Positions 1-9,180 of a stretch of 64,000 nt of DNA are shown here, in pieces. Source of the stretch: Dehalococcoidia bacterium (GTDB lineage Bacteria; Chloroflexota; Dehalococcoidia; Bin125); contig JAJEJC010000006.1 of the NCBI GenBank assembly GCA_022828105.1, positions 62,001-126,000 of the forward strand, given 5' to 3'. The position numbers and the translations under genes are program-made. The notes under the pieces are model-generated. The model had not been told where the DNA came from. It saw only the letters and a list, made by a program, of their open reading frames with translations, and searched no databases. The stretch's first letter is position 1, and each line of letters starts with the position of its first letter.

Positions 1-2205
1 CAACTGCACGTGATCGCGATGAACGCTACGCAAACCCAGACGGACAGGCCGTTCGCCAACATCCGGGTCAGCTCTAGGAACCCGGAGATTGTTGGTAGCG
101 AGAGTATTCGCTGCGGTTTGTCCATTTGCATCCATAATCGACGCCTGAATCTCATACAGTCTGCCATCCGTACTGATTCGGCAGTCCACCTTGCTTGAAC
201 CGAAGCGCCTATCAGTTTCGAAGCCCAACCTGTCACTGATTGACAAAGTGAACGGTGGCGCGCCACGATAAATCGACCATACCAACTCCAAATCAGTCGC
301 TGCTCCGGTCAGGCAAGAAGAATCATTGTGTGACACCGAGAGTTCTAGCTCGAGTGGGCCGCGCACGTACCAATCCGGATAGCTGCTCCCGACCTCAAGT
401 CCCTCCTCGGTCAGTGGAGCGACTCGCACTTGATATCGTCTATCGTTCTCCATGATCGGAATCTTCGCACTGGTCTGCAATCCCACGTCTATACCCTCTT
501 CTCGCTTGTCGTCTCGGCTGACGTAGAGCCGGTAACCGACCACATCGCCACCGTGCTCAGGCGGATGCCAATGCACCACAATGTGAGTCCGCCCCTCGTC
601 AACTTGGGAAATCCGTGCCGGGCGAGTTACGTTTGGGACATCGGCAGGTTCCGACCAGGGTGTCCAAGCACCGTCGCGCAAGAGCCGAACTCTCAGCGCT
701 TCCGGCGCCTGGCCGTGCAGCGAAGTCAGGCTCGTTCTTCCGTATCGCTCCTCGCCAACATACCTCAAGTCGTTGTAGTACCACGACAATTCCGATAGGT
801 CGGATCCTTGTTCGTCCCACTCGAATGCCCAAACGGCTGTGCTCCCTCTCTGATCCTGCCACCAACTCCACTCAGTGAAGCTTGGCGGCGCAGGAGGATC
901 ACCCTCAATCGGAAGGTCAGGTGGATAGGTGCGCAACAGCACTACGGCCTCAGCGGAGCCGACAGGAAGCGTGCGCGTATTGACCGAGATGACGTACTGT
1001 CCACTGGACCAGTAGTACCGGAATGGCAAGAGCGCGTGTGATTGACCAGGCGACACAACCTCGCAACTACTGCCGTAACCATCTTGTGTGCTCGGGCGAA
1101 CACAAACTTCACTCTCGTATCGCGAACCAGTCTCAGGCGGCATCCAGGTGACCTCGATCTCCCTGTCGACGTAGGCGGCCTGGATATCGGTCGCGACTCG
1201 CGTCGGAGGCGACCATCCCTTGGGCGCCTCGTCCGTGCGCAGCTCAAACTCATTCTGTCTGGTAGGCCAACAGTAGGCTTGGTTCGTCGGAATCAAGCAC
1301 ACGTTCAGACCGTACAAGGTGTCTGGAAGCAAGTCGACGAAGCGGGACACGTACGGCGGACCATCAGCGACGACAATCCTCTTTGTTCTGTACCTCCCGC
1401 CGTCGACGACCCATAAGTCGGCTCGATACGTGAGACCACCCGGATGCGGACCCCAACGAATGGTGATGGTGTCGTGCGTCGCCTCTGCCTGCAACTCGTA
1501 GGGGTGCGCCGCCGTCGTCACCTGCGAAGCAGTCGACCACAGCAAGGACTGCGGAGCGTGCAGATCGAGGACATCGCGAAGCTGAGCCACCTGCAGTTCT
1601 CGACGCTCGCCGGTGTCTGGAGCATCGACCTGCCAGACATCGTGAAACCTGAAGAGGGGACCCTGCGTTCCGCGATGATGCTCGACAATCCACTCGCTGG
1701 CACCCTCGACGCGCCAACGAATGGCAAAGTCCTCGGTGCGTCGCTCGTACGGCAAGAATGGCACGCTCCATCTGGCCGACAGTTTCACATCCGATGCCCA
1801 ATCCACTTCACTGGTCACGCTGAGGTCAGTCGGAGCAGGCAAGGGCGGCACGAGCCGTACTTCGACGACCTTGTAGACCGAGGCGCCCGCACTGTCACGC
1901 ACATTGAGTGGGATGTATCGGGTACCCGCGCCTCTCGTCGATCCGAATGGCGAGCCGATCGTCGAGTCGTGGCAACGGATCAGGCCGGGATCGGTTCCCG
2001 AAACGACCTCGCGGCCGTCGACCGTCAAGCGGTAGGGCGCGACGCCGCCCTCGATGGTGTAATCGATCGTGGTCACCGAGCCCAGCGTGCAGGTCTCGCG
2101 GTTGGAGACAGCGGAGAACGTCAGCGGCTCGGGGTCGTCCGCGGAGACGGTCGCGCTCAAGACCACAATGGCAGCCGCGACAATCGGGATCAGCGCGCGC
2201 CTCAT
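1..2205 (-). CDS. Secreted fibronectin-III-like repeat protein, 3' end beyond window
   Basis: The minus strand is open without a stop from an ATG at 2205 to the window edge, giving 735 residues with the C-terminus outside the window. The N-terminus (MRRALIPIVAAAIVVLSATVSA) is a clear signal peptide with a likely cleavage after about residue 22. The remainder is beta-rich, with segments such as ITIRWGPHP, IEVTWMPPE and IVVHWHPPE followed by YRADLWV or VVGYRLYVS. These look like repeated Fn3-type strands, with further Ig-like stretches (TIDYTIEGGVAPYRLTVDG near residue 50, and a similar one near 640). It is probably an extracellular surface or adhesion protein. Exact domain boundaries are uncertain and no catalytic motif is visible. 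Confidence 0.8.
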   Translation of the reverse strand, partial: MRRALIPIVAAAIVVLSATVSADDPEPLTFSAVSNRETCTLGSVTTIDYTIEGGVAPYRLTVDGREVVSGTDPGLIRCHDSTIGSPFGSTRGAGTRYIPLNVRDSAGASVYKVVEVRLVPPLPAPTDLSVTSEVDWASDVKLSARWSVPFLPYERRTEDFAIRWRVEGASEWIVEHHRGTQGPLFRFHDVWQVDAPDTGERRELQVAQLRDVLDLHAPQSLLWSTASQVTTAAHPYELQAEATHDTITIRWGPHPGGLTYRADLWVVDGGRYRTKRIVVADGPPYVSRFVDLLPDTLYGLNVCLIPTNQAYCWPTRQNEFELRTDEAPKGWSPPTRVATDIQAAYVDREIEVTWMPPETGSRYESEVCVRPSTQDGYGSSCEVVSPGQSHALLPFRYYWSSGQYVISVNTRTLPVGSAEAVVLLRTYPPDLPIEGDPPAPPSFTEWSWWQDQRGSTAVWAFEWDEQGSDLSELSWYYNDLRYVGEERYGRTSLTSLHGQAPEALRVRLLRDGAWTPWSEPADVPNVTRPARISQVDEGRTHIVVHWHPPEHGGDVVGYRLYVSRDDKREEGIDVGLQTSAKIPIMENDRRYQVRVAPLTEEGLEVGSSYPDWYVRGPLELELSVSHNDSSCLTGAATDLELVWSIYRGAPPFTLSISDRLGFETDRRFGSSKVDCRISTDGRLYEIQASIMDANGQTAANTLATNNLRVPRADPDVGERPVRLGLRSVHRDHVQL

Positions 2206-2272
2206 GTCTGTAAGACGCTGTTTCCGGCGCGAATGTTCCGAGTGCCCTCGCGCTGAGGGAACAGCACAGCCG

Positions 2273-3067
2273 CTAGGCCGTGACGCCCTCCAGGGCGAAG
2301 TTTCGGACTAGGTCTGCCAATGCCTCTGGGACCTCGAGATCGGCGATGTGGCCGGAACCGGCGAGCTGGACCGACTGCGCGCCGGGGATCGCGGCTCGCC
2401 AGATATCGCCCATCTCGCCGGCGACGACGTTGTCGTGCTCCGAGGTCGCGATCAGCGTGCGCGTGTCGATCCGCATCAGCCGGCGGCCGACGCCCGTGTC
2501 GGGGATCGGCCAGAGGAACTTGGCCGAGGCGCGCAGGTCGAGCAGTTCCTCGACGTAAGCGTCCATCGGATCGCGGTCGGCCATCAGCAGCTCGGCGCGC
2601 CTATCGGGGTCGCTGAACAGCACGGCGGTGGGGAAGCCCGGGTGTTGCGCGAACGGGTCCTCGCCCGGGTGACTCTCGGACCAGAGGCCAAGCGGATTGA
2701 CCAGGGTCAGGGACTGCACGGCGTCGGGCCGGATCGCGGCGATCTCAGCGCCGATCCAGCCGCCGATGCTGACCCCGACGACGTGCGCCGTGCCAACGCC
2801 AAGGGTGTTGAGCAGGTCGACGTTGAAGAGCACGAGGTCAAGCCCGTCGCGGACGCCGGGCAGGTCGTCCTTGGCCGGACCCCAGCCAGGCTGGTAGGGC
2901 GCGATCACGCGGAAATCCTTGGCCAGCGCGTCGAGCGCGTCGCCCCAGCGGGGGATGCCGGTGATCGGGTGGAGGAAAAGCAGCGCGGGCGACTCGGGGT
3001 CCCCGCCTTGCCAGACGTGGGCCGTCTGTCCGCCGGGGGTCAGGTCAAGCGTGGTCAGTTCGGCCAT
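2273..3067 (-). CDS. Alpha/beta hydrolase
   Basis: 264 residues. A GVSIGGW nucleophile elbow puts the catalytic serine at 100; SEHDN gives Asp212 and GSGHIAD gives His240, a complete triad in the right order. HPITG near residue 33 is the usual oxyanion-hole HG-type motif, with P in place of G. The ATG at 3067 is chosen because AGGAG lies just upstream; the frame stays open further upstream only as antisense-like sequence. It overlaps the 3' end of the luciferase-like oxidoreductase by 13 bases, so the two are probably cotranscribed. It may hydrolyse an ester or lactone made by that enzyme; the substrate is unknown. Confidence 0.85.
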   Translation of the reverse strand: MAELTTLDLTPGGQTAHVWQGGDPESPALLFLHPITGIPRWGDALDALAKDFRVIAPYQPGWGPAKDDLPGVRDGLDLVLFNVDLLNTLGVGTAHVVGVSIGGWIGAEIAAIRPDAVQSLTLVNPLGLWSESHPGEDPFAQHPGFPTAVLFSDPDRRAELLMADRDPMDAYVEELLDLRASAKFLWPIPDTGVGRRLMRIDTRTLIATSEHDNVVAGEMGDIWRAAIPGAQSVQLAGSGHIADLEVPEALADLVRNFALEGVTA

Positions 3068-4314
3068 CGGTTCACTCCTGCGATATCGCGCGTGCGCGCG
3101 CGTGGTTGACGTATCGGAATCGGTCTCGGCGACCAGTGGTCCTCGTGATCTTGCCACAAGTGTCGCAGACGTGGGATTACGTGCTCGGCAAAGAGGCGCG
3201 TGCTGCGCAAGGTCAGGTCGTGCGTCATGTCTCCGACATGGAAGACGCCGATCAGGTGTCCGGCCTGGAGCGTGGTGACCAGGTGCTCCAACTGCTCGGT
3301 GACCGTGTCGGGCGAGCCGGCCGCGAGCGAGCCCGAGTCGAGTCGTTCCTGCCAGGTCGGAACTCGCGGCGTCTCCGGATTGGCAAGCGCCTCCTTGGTC
3401 TGCCTGGCCCGTTCGCGGATGCCGCGTTCGGTGCGCCAACCCGGCGCCTCGGTCCAGCCGGGATAGTCGTCGAGCGTGTGCCGCGACGAGTAGTCGAAGT
3501 GAGGCTCGTAGCGCTGCTGCGCCTCGTCGTCGGATTCCGCGACGACGATCGTCTGCGAGACCGCACACTGATAGGGATTGCGCTCAACGCCGCGCGCGTC
3601 GATCCGCGACCAGAAGCCGTCCATCGCCGCTTGCGCGGGGGCGATGCCTCGACTGGCGAGACAGACGTAGTTGTAACCCCGCTCGGCGCAGAAATCCCAG
3701 GTCTCGGACGAGATGCCGTCGGCCGGGATCCAGATCGGCGGATGCGGCTGCTGGATCGGCCGCGGCCAGATGTTGACGTAGCGCAGCTTCGTCGACTCGC
3801 CGTTCCAGGCGAAGACGTCGGGGTCCTGCCAGGCGCGCAGAATCAGGTCGTGATGCTCGCGGTAGACGCGTCGGAACTCGGCCGGATTGGCGCCGTAGGC
3901 GAAGTTCGTATCCATCGGCGTGCCGAGCGGGAATCCGGCCACGATTCGGCCTCCCGAGAGCACGTCAAGCATCGCGATTTCCTCCGCGGCGCGGGTCGCG
4001 GGTCGATAGAGCGCGATTGACATGCCCAGCATCACGATCGCAGCGCGCGAGGTGCGACGGGCCAGGGCCGCGGCCATCAGTTGCGGCGAGGGCATCAGTC
4101 CCAAGACGTTCTGATGATGCTCGTTGACGACCAGCCCGTCGAAGCCGACCTGCTCGGCGTACTCCATCTGGTCGAGGTACTCGTGATAGAGCCGTCCGCC
4201 TTCGACCGGGTCGTAGAGCGATGCGTCGGCGTCGACCCAGACGGAGCGGTTGCGGTCGCGGAAGTCGTCGGGCATATGCGGCCAGGGCATCCCGTGGAAC
4301 CAGTGGAACTTCAT
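3055..4314 (-). CDS. LLM-class flavin-dependent oxidoreductase (luciferase-like monooxygenase)
   Basis: 419 residues of the bacterial luciferase/alkanesulfonate monooxygenase TIM-barrel family. Visible family features are the N-terminal beta strand MKFHWFHGMPW, the DGLVVNEHHQN segment near residue 60, the AEEIAMLDVLSGGRIVAGF segment near 110-130, and PHPPIWIPA near 195. Members use reduced FMN (or F420 in some lineages) and oxygen to oxidise or cleave small organic molecules. It is the middle gene of a three-gene minus-strand cluster (nitroreductase, this gene, alpha/beta hydrolase); the nitroreductase could be its flavin-reducing partner. A paralogue lies at 9227-10417. The specific substrate cannot be read from the sequence. 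Confidence 0.88.
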   Translation of the reverse strand: MKFHWFHGMPWPHMPDDFRDRNRSVWVDADASLYDPVEGGRLYHEYLDQMEYAEQVGFDGLVVNEHHQNVLGLMPSPQLMAAALARRTSRAAIVMLGMSIALYRPATRAAEEIAMLDVLSGGRIVAGFPLGTPMDTNFAYGANPAEFRRVYREHHDLILRAWQDPDVFAWNGESTKLRYVNIWPRPIQQPHPPIWIPADGISSETWDFCAERGYNYVCLASRGIAPAQAAMDGFWSRIDARGVERNPYQCAVSQTIVVAESDDEAQQRYEPHFDYSSRHTLDDYPGWTEAPGWRTERGIRERARQTKEALANPETPRVPTWQERLDSGSLAAGSPDTVTEQLEHLVTTLQAGHLIGVFHVGDMTHDLTLRSTRLFAEHVIPRLRHLWQDHEDHWSPRPIPIRQPRARTRDIAGVNRWPN

Positions 4315-4327
4315 GCGCTGGCCGGGC

Positions 4328-4861
4328 TCAGCCGCGCCAGACGACTTGTGCGGGGCGACGCTCGGCCGGCATCTCGCGCATGTCCTCGGGCGGATAGCCG
4401 AGGTAGAGATAGGCGACGATGCGGTCCTGCTCGCCGATTCCCAGCCAGCGCTTGGCGGCGGGGTTCTCGGCCAGAGCGCCGGTGCTCCACTTCGAGGCCA
4501 GACCTCTCGCGGTCGCGGCGAGCATCATGTTCTGCACCGCGCAGCAGACCGCCGCGTAGTCCTCCTGGTCGCGCACCGGATCGTCCACCACCGCCTGTTG
4601 CGTCACTGCCACGAACAGCGGTGAACGCATCAACTTGCCGCGCGGATCCTTGGCGAACTCGCCTCCGGCGGCCAGGATCGCCTCGCACATCTCCTCGCGG
4701 GCGCGGCCCGAGACGACGTGGAACCGCCAGGGCTCGGTGTGCTTGTGATTCGGCGCCCAGCGGGCCGCCTCTATCAGCTCCTCGACGATCGCCGAGGCGA
4801 CCGGCCGGTCGGAGAAGACGCCAATCGTTCGGCGGCCCCTGATTGCGGTGTCGACATCCAT
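4328..4861 (-). CDS. Nitroreductase-family FMN oxidoreductase
   Basis: 177 residues, slightly short for the family. The N-terminal RGRRTIGVFSDRPV segment, AARWAPNHKHTEPWRF (the FMN-contacting RxAPSxxNxQPW-type motif, with H replacing N) and the C-terminal YLYLGYPPE are typical of NfsA/NfsB-like enzymes that reduce nitro groups, quinones or flavins with NAD(P)H. The ATG at 4861 is preferred over the in-frame TTG at 4870 because GGAGG sits at a usable distance from it. Only 13 bases separate it from the luciferase-like gene, suggesting one operon in which it could supply reduced flavin; that role is inferred. Confidence 0.82.
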   Translation of the reverse strand: MDVDTAIRGRRTIGVFSDRPVASAIVEELIEAARWAPNHKHTEPWRFHVVSGRAREEMCEAILAAGGEFAKDPRGKLMRSPLFVAVTQQAVVDDPVRDQEDYAAVCCAVQNMMLAATARGLASKWSTGALAENPAAKRWLGIGEQDRIVAYLYLGYPPEDMREMPAERRPAQVVWRG

Positions 4862-4945
4862 GTTCGCCAATCCTCCGTCCCCGACTCGCTCGGGGACCCG
4901 CTCGGGGCGCGACCCAGACGCCCGTCCAGCATACGATCACGGGAC

Positions 4946-6247
4946 ATGATTCGCGCGGGCATCGGCCAGACCTTCGAGGCGTTCGGAGTCGGACTGTTCC
5001 GGCTGCACTGGCTGCTCACCGTGATGGCCTTCATGTCGTTCTCGATGAACTTCGCGGTGCTGCCGGTGGTCGCGCACGAATTGGGCGGGACGAACACATC
5101 GGTCGCGATTGCGATGGCCGGCAACGGGATGGCCTGGTTCTTCATCGGACCGTTCGCTGGGGCGCTCACCGACCGCTTGCCCAAGCGCCGACTGATCGTC
5201 CTGGCGCAGACCGCGATCATGATCAACTTCGCCGTGATTGGCTTCCTGATCCTGGTCGGCCGGATTGAAGTGATCTGGCTCACGGTGAGCACCCTGCTGC
5301 TAGGCTCCTGCTTCGCCTTCACCGGACCGGCGAGGCGCGCCTACGTGGGCGACATCGTGCCGCCGCGCCTGGTCGGCAACGGGGTGGCGCTGCTGCAGAC
5401 CGGGTTGACGTTTCCACAGTCGGTCGGTCCGGTCCTGGGCGGCTTGATGTTGCTGGTGCCGTTCATCGACGCCGAGGGCGCGTACTTCATCATGGCCGGG
5501 ATCCTGGCGGTCACGATCGTCTCGCTCTACATGATGCCGCCGGGCAGTCCCCGCAGCGTCGAGCGAGGATCGGTGCTGCGCGAGCTGATGTTGGGACTGA
5601 GATATGCGGTGGTCGAGCCGCGACTGCGCGTGCTCCTGGCGACGCTGTTGTTGGTTTCGGCCACGGCCGGTCCGTTTCAGGTGATGCTGCCGGGCCTGCT
5701 GGAGAACGCATTCGGTATCGAAGCGAGGATCCTGGGTCTGGTCACCTGGCCGCAGGGCGTCGGCTCGTTCCTGGTTGGACTCTCGGTCGCAGGAGTGGTC
5801 GGCACGCGCTGGTCAGGGGCGATTCTGCTGATCATGAGCTGCGCCTTCGGGCTCGGGGTGGCGCTGCTCGGAGTGACGCCGAACGCGCTGGTCATGCTGC
5901 CGGTGATCTTCCTGGTCGGCTCGGGATTCTCGGCGTTCCAGACGCTCAACACGGCGGAGGTGATCCGGCAGTCCCATCCCGAGTTTCACGGGCGTATCAC
6001 GGCACTGACGTTTCTGCCATTCGGCGTCCAATCGTTCACCGGGCTCGGATTCGGGTGGCTGGCCGACCTGATCGGCGAACAGGAGGTGTTCATCATCATG
6101 GGCCTCAGCGCGATCGCGATCAGCCTCGTCCTGGGCACGATCTACTTGCGCATCAAGACCCCGGCGATTCAGGTCCAGCAAGTCGCGCAGCAGGTGCTGC
6201 GGCGATCGCTGCGGCCGGTCGCCGCGGTCATGCGCCCACAGAAGTAG
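4946..6247 (+). CDS. Major facilitator superfamily transporter
   Basis: 433 residues with about 12 hydrophobic segments from residue 15 to 415, for example LLTVMAFMSFSMNFAVLPVV and VIWLTVSTLLLGSCF. The loop after helix 2 reads GALTDRLPKRRLI, the conserved MFS motif A. It is an inner-membrane secondary transporter, likely exporting small molecules; the substrate is unknown. The ATG at 4946 starts just before the first helix; an upstream extension of 76 codons overlaps the divergent nitroreductase and is rejected. The divergent pair leaves only 84 bases for both promoters. It resembles the second MFS protein at 39676-41061. Confidence 0.88.
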   Translation: MIRAGIGQTFEAFGVGLFRLHWLLTVMAFMSFSMNFAVLPVVAHELGGTNTSVAIAMAGNGMAWFFIGPFAGALTDRLPKRRLIVLAQTAIMINFAVIGFLILVGRIEVIWLTVSTLLLGSCFAFTGPARRAYVGDIVPPRLVGNGVALLQTGLTFPQSVGPVLGGLMLLVPFIDAEGAYFIMAGILAVTIVSLYMMPPGSPRSVERGSVLRELMLGLRYAVVEPRLRVLLATLLLVSATAGPFQVMLPGLLENAFGIEARILGLVTWPQGVGSFLVGLSVAGVVGTRWSGAILLIMSCAFGLGVALLGVTPNALVMLPVIFLVGSGFSAFQTLNTAEVIRQSHPEFHGRITALTFLPFGVQSFTGLGFGWLADLIGEQEVFIIMGLSAIAISLVLGTIYLRIKTPAIQVQQVAQQVLRRSLRPVAAVMRPQK

Positions 6248-6262
6248 TGCCGCCTGCGACGG

Positions 6263-8287
6263 CTACACGTACCGGTCAAACCACGCGACCATCCGCTCGT
6301 AGTACTCCTTGACGAGGGCGGGATCGCCGACCCGCATCATCAGATGCGAGCAACCGGGGAAGCGGACCATCTCCGCCGTCTTGCCCCGATAGCGCAGGCC
6401 GGCGAAGTACTCCTCACCCTGGGAGATGGGCACGCGCCAGTCGTGCTCACCGTGCAGAATCAGCACCGGACACTGCACATGTTGGACATAGGAGATCGGC
6501 GAGCGCTCGCGGTACCAGTCGAAGTTGTTGTCCGGCACGTCGCCCCACTGATACGAGCCCCAGGACGGCCCGATGTCGGAGACGCCCCACATCGACCAGA
6601 GGTTGACCACCGGCGCGCCTGCGACTGCCGCTTTGAAACGGTGGTCGTGCCCGATCAGCCAGGTCGTCATGTAGCCGCCGTAGGAGTAGCCGTGCACGCC
6701 GAGCCGGTTGGCGTCGACGTAAGGCCGCTCGCAGACGGCATGGAGCGCGCGCAGCAGGTCGAGCGAATCCTCGCCGCCCCAGTCGACGGTGACCGCGTCG
6801 GTGAACTTCGCGCCATAGGTCGAGGAGCCGCGCGGATTGACGAACAGCACGAGGTAGCCCGCCCCGGCGATCACCTGGTGCAGCACATTGAAGCCCTCGC
6901 CGAAAAACCCGTTCGGCCCGCCGTGGATTTCCATGACCAGCGGGTAGGTCCGCTCGGGGTCGAATCCGGGCGGATAGACAAGGCCGCAGGGAATCTCCCA
7001 GCCGTCCCGCTCGACGCTGAAGAACTCCACATTGCCGACTTCGTGGGAGTCGACGAAGTCCGCAGCCGCCGAAGTCAGAACGGTCGGGGAGCCCCCCTCT
7101 GCCTTCGGCATCTCCCCCCGCGGAGCGGGGGGAGAGAGAGCGGAGTCCGTCGGCATCTCCCCCCGCTCCGCGGGCGGAGCATTGAATGTGACGATCTCGC
7201 CAGGCGCGTCGGGAGTGGTGGAGACGATGGCGATCGATCCGCCGTCGGCCGTGATGTCGAAGCCGTTGATCAGCTCTCGCTCTGCGCGGATTGCCTCGAC
7301 CGGCGCTGAGCCATCCGACTTGACGCGGTAGACGCCCGAGCGTCCGCAGGCGTCGCCGGCAAAGGTGATCTCATCGCCGGACCAGACCATCGTCGGCGGA
7401 CCCGCGATGGGGAAGAACCCGGTCTGCGGATTGACCGTGTCGTCGGTCAGACGGCTCCGCTGACCGCTGTAGCGCTCGACTCGCTCCAGGTAGGCCTGGT
7501 GGCGCTGCGACATGTCGGTGACCGAAACCGCCAGCGCGGAACCGTCCAGTGACCAGCACGGCTTCCCGGCCGACATGATGCCCGGCGTCAGCCGCTCGAC
7601 GTGTCCGCCGCCGGCGACGCCCTGCGTGGACATCACGCAGAGCTCCGAACCGAACGGACGCCGCTGCTCTCGGTCGACGTTGCGGTCGGCGGTGAAGGCG
7701 ACCCAACGTCCGTCGGGCGAGACGACGGGATGCGCGTGGTTGTAGGTGCCCGTCGTGAGCTGCAGCGCGGCTCCGGTCGAGGCGTCCATTCTGAAGAGTT
7801 GGTGCCAGGCGTCCTCGCGATAGCCCAGCGCATCGCCGCGATAGTAGGTGTCCCGCACGACCGTCGTCATTGAACCGTCGCGCTTGCCCCGGTGCGGGTC
7901 GATGTCGACCGTTGCGATCATGCCCGAGCCGTCCGGCAGCCAATCGAAACCCGCAACCGAGTGGGGCAGGTCGGTGAGTCTGCGAGCCTCGCCGCCGTCG
8001 GAGGGCAGCAGCCAGATCTGCCGCGTCGTGCCGTCCACATCTGAGCCAGGCCGGAGGAAGGCGAGCATGGCGCCGTCCGGCGACCAGACCGGACTCGAGT
8101 CGGACTGGCCCGAGGTCAGCCGTCGCGAATCGCCGCCGGCGAACGGCGCGCACTCGATCCAGGAGACCCGCTTGCCGTCCTCGACCTGTCCGCGGACGTA
8201 GGCGACCACGGAGCCGTCGGGCGAGATCGCTGGCGACGAGACGCCGCCCAACTCGAACACGATTTCAGGACCGATGGGAGTCTTCAT
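6263..8287 (-). CDS. S9-family prolyl oligopeptidase-like serine peptidase
   Basis: 674 residues. The N-terminal half is a TolB/WD40-like beta-propeller with repeated SPDG blades (AISPDGSVVAYV, VSPDGRWVAF). The C-terminal alpha/beta-hydrolase domain carries GYSYGGY (Ser535), HGEHDW (Asp616) and GCSHLM (His648). It probably releases short peptides or acyl-amino acids in the cytoplasm, since no signal peptide is visible. The ATG at 8287 has GGAGG four bases upstream. Oddly, residues about 365-403 are encoded by two copies of a palindromic repeat found elsewhere between genes (PPAERGEMP and SPPAPRGEMPKAEGG), an in-frame insertion at the propeller/hydrolase junction. A second S9 enzyme lies at 41863-43986. 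Confidence 0.9.
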   Translation of the reverse strand: MKTPIGPEIVFELGGVSSPAISPDGSVVAYVRGQVEDGKRVSWIECAPFAGGDSRRLTSGQSDSSPVWSPDGAMLAFLRPGSDVDGTTRQIWLLPSDGGEARRLTDLPHSVAGFDWLPDGSGMIATVDIDPHRGKRDGSMTTVVRDTYYRGDALGYREDAWHQLFRMDASTGAALQLTTGTYNHAHPVVSPDGRWVAFTADRNVDREQRRPFGSELCVMSTQGVAGGGHVERLTPGIMSAGKPCWSLDGSALAVSVTDMSQRHQAYLERVERYSGQRSRLTDDTVNPQTGFFPIAGPPTMVWSGDEITFAGDACGRSGVYRVKSDGSAPVEAIRAERELINGFDITADGGSIAIVSTTPDAPGEIVTFNAPPAERGEMPTDSALSPPAPRGEMPKAEGGSPTVLTSAAADFVDSHEVGNVEFFSVERDGWEIPCGLVYPPGFDPERTYPLVMEIHGGPNGFFGEGFNVLHQVIAGAGYLVLFVNPRGSSTYGAKFTDAVTVDWGGEDSLDLLRALHAVCERPYVDANRLGVHGYSYGGYMTTWLIGHDHRFKAAVAGAPVVNLWSMWGVSDIGPSWGSYQWGDVPDNNFDWYRERSPISYVQHVQCPVLILHGEHDWRVPISQGEEYFAGLRYRGKTAEMVRFPGCSHLMMRVGDPALVKEYYERMVAWFDRYV
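7087..7180. repeat. Palindromic repeat, family 1, copy a (inside a coding gene)
   Basis: Two hairpin units read CTCCCCCCGC-GGA-GCGGGGGGAG and a shortened neighbour, each preceded by the shared GCCTTCGGCAT-type arm. Related sequence occurs at 29850-29986, 33364-33415 and 40928-40972. This copy lies wholly inside the S9 peptidase frame and adds no stop codon or frameshift. Confidence 0.8.
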
Positions 8288-8380
8288 CACACGCCTCCGT
8301 CCAATGCGCAGACCGCCGATCTTCGACCCCTATCCTACCCAGCGAGACCGCCACTCCCATTCCAGCAACGGAGCCACACC

Positions 8381-9148
8381 ATGTCCAGCATCGACCGAGA
8401 CGGCGTCAGCATCCACTACGAGGCGAGCGGCTCCGGGCCGGCGATCCTGCTCTCGCACGGCTACGGCGCGACCTCGCAGATGTGGGCTGGCCAGCGTGAG
8501 CTGCTATCGGCGAATCATCGACTGATCGTCTGGGACATGCGCGGGCACGGACTGACCGACTCGCCCGAGGACCCGTCCTGCTATTGCGAGGCGGAGACGG
8601 TCGCCGACATGGCCGCGATCCTCGACGCCGAGAGCATCAACGACGCCGTGATCGGCGGGCTCTCGCTGGGCGGCTACATGTCGCTGGCGTTCCACGTCGC
8701 GCATCCCCAGCGGACGCGGGCGTTGATGCTCTTCGACACCGGCCCGGGCTACAACAATCCCAAGGCTCGCGAGGGCTGGAACACCGGTATGGCGATTCCC
8801 CGGGCGGAGGCGCTCGAGCGCGACGGCCTGGCCGCGCTGGGCGGCTCGGAGGAGGTCCGCGTCTCGACGCATCGTTCAGCCGAGGGTCTGGCCAGGGCCG
8901 CGCGAGGGATGCTGGCCCAGTTCGACAACCGCATCATCCAGTCGCTGACGAGCATCGACAAGCCAACGCTGGTGCTCGTCGGCGAGAACGACGAGCCGTT
9001 CCTGGCCGGCACCGACTACATGGCCAACAAGATTCCAGGCAGCACCAAGGTCGTGGTGCCCAGCGCCGGCCACGCGGCCAACATCGACAACCCGCCCGAC
9101 TTCAACGACGCGGTCGCGTCGTTCCTCTCCGCGCTCCCCTCTCCTTGA
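8381..9148 (+). CDS. Alpha/beta hydrolase
   Basis: 255 residues of the classical alpha/beta-hydrolase fold. ILLSHGYGA supplies the oxyanion-hole HG near residue 26, GGLSLGGY gives the nucleophilic serine near 95, VGENDEPF gives the acid near 207, and SAGHAAN gives the histidine near 235. The motif spacing resembles 3-oxoadipate enol-lactonases and haloperoxidase-like hydrolases, but the substrate cannot be assigned. It is followed 78 bases later by a luciferase-like monooxygenase in the same direction, repeating the hydrolase/flavin-monooxygenase pairing seen at 2273-4314. Confidence 0.87.
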   Translation: MSSIDRDGVSIHYEASGSGPAILLSHGYGATSQMWAGQRELLSANHRLIVWDMRGHGLTDSPEDPSCYCEAETVADMAAILDAESINDAVIGGLSLGGYMSLAFHVAHPQRTRALMLFDTGPGYNNPKAREGWNTGMAIPRAEALERDGLAALGGSEEVRVSTHRSAEGLARAARGMLAQFDNRIIQSLTSIDKPTLVLVGENDEPFLAGTDYMANKIPGSTKVVVPSAGHAANIDNPPDFNDAVASFLSALPSP

Positions 9149-9180
9149 GGCATCCTGAGCGCTGCACAGTGATTAAGTCG

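Noticed and set aside
1444-2256. Plus-strand open frame of 270 codons
   Set aside because: It is antisense to the secreted repeat protein, which has a signal peptide and coherent beta repeats; the plus-strand protein is Arg-rich without family signs.
3068-3568. N-terminal extension of the alpha/beta hydrolase
   Set aside because: Antisense-like low-complexity Arg-rich sequence that overlaps the luciferase-like gene; a good ribosome site supports the start at 3067.
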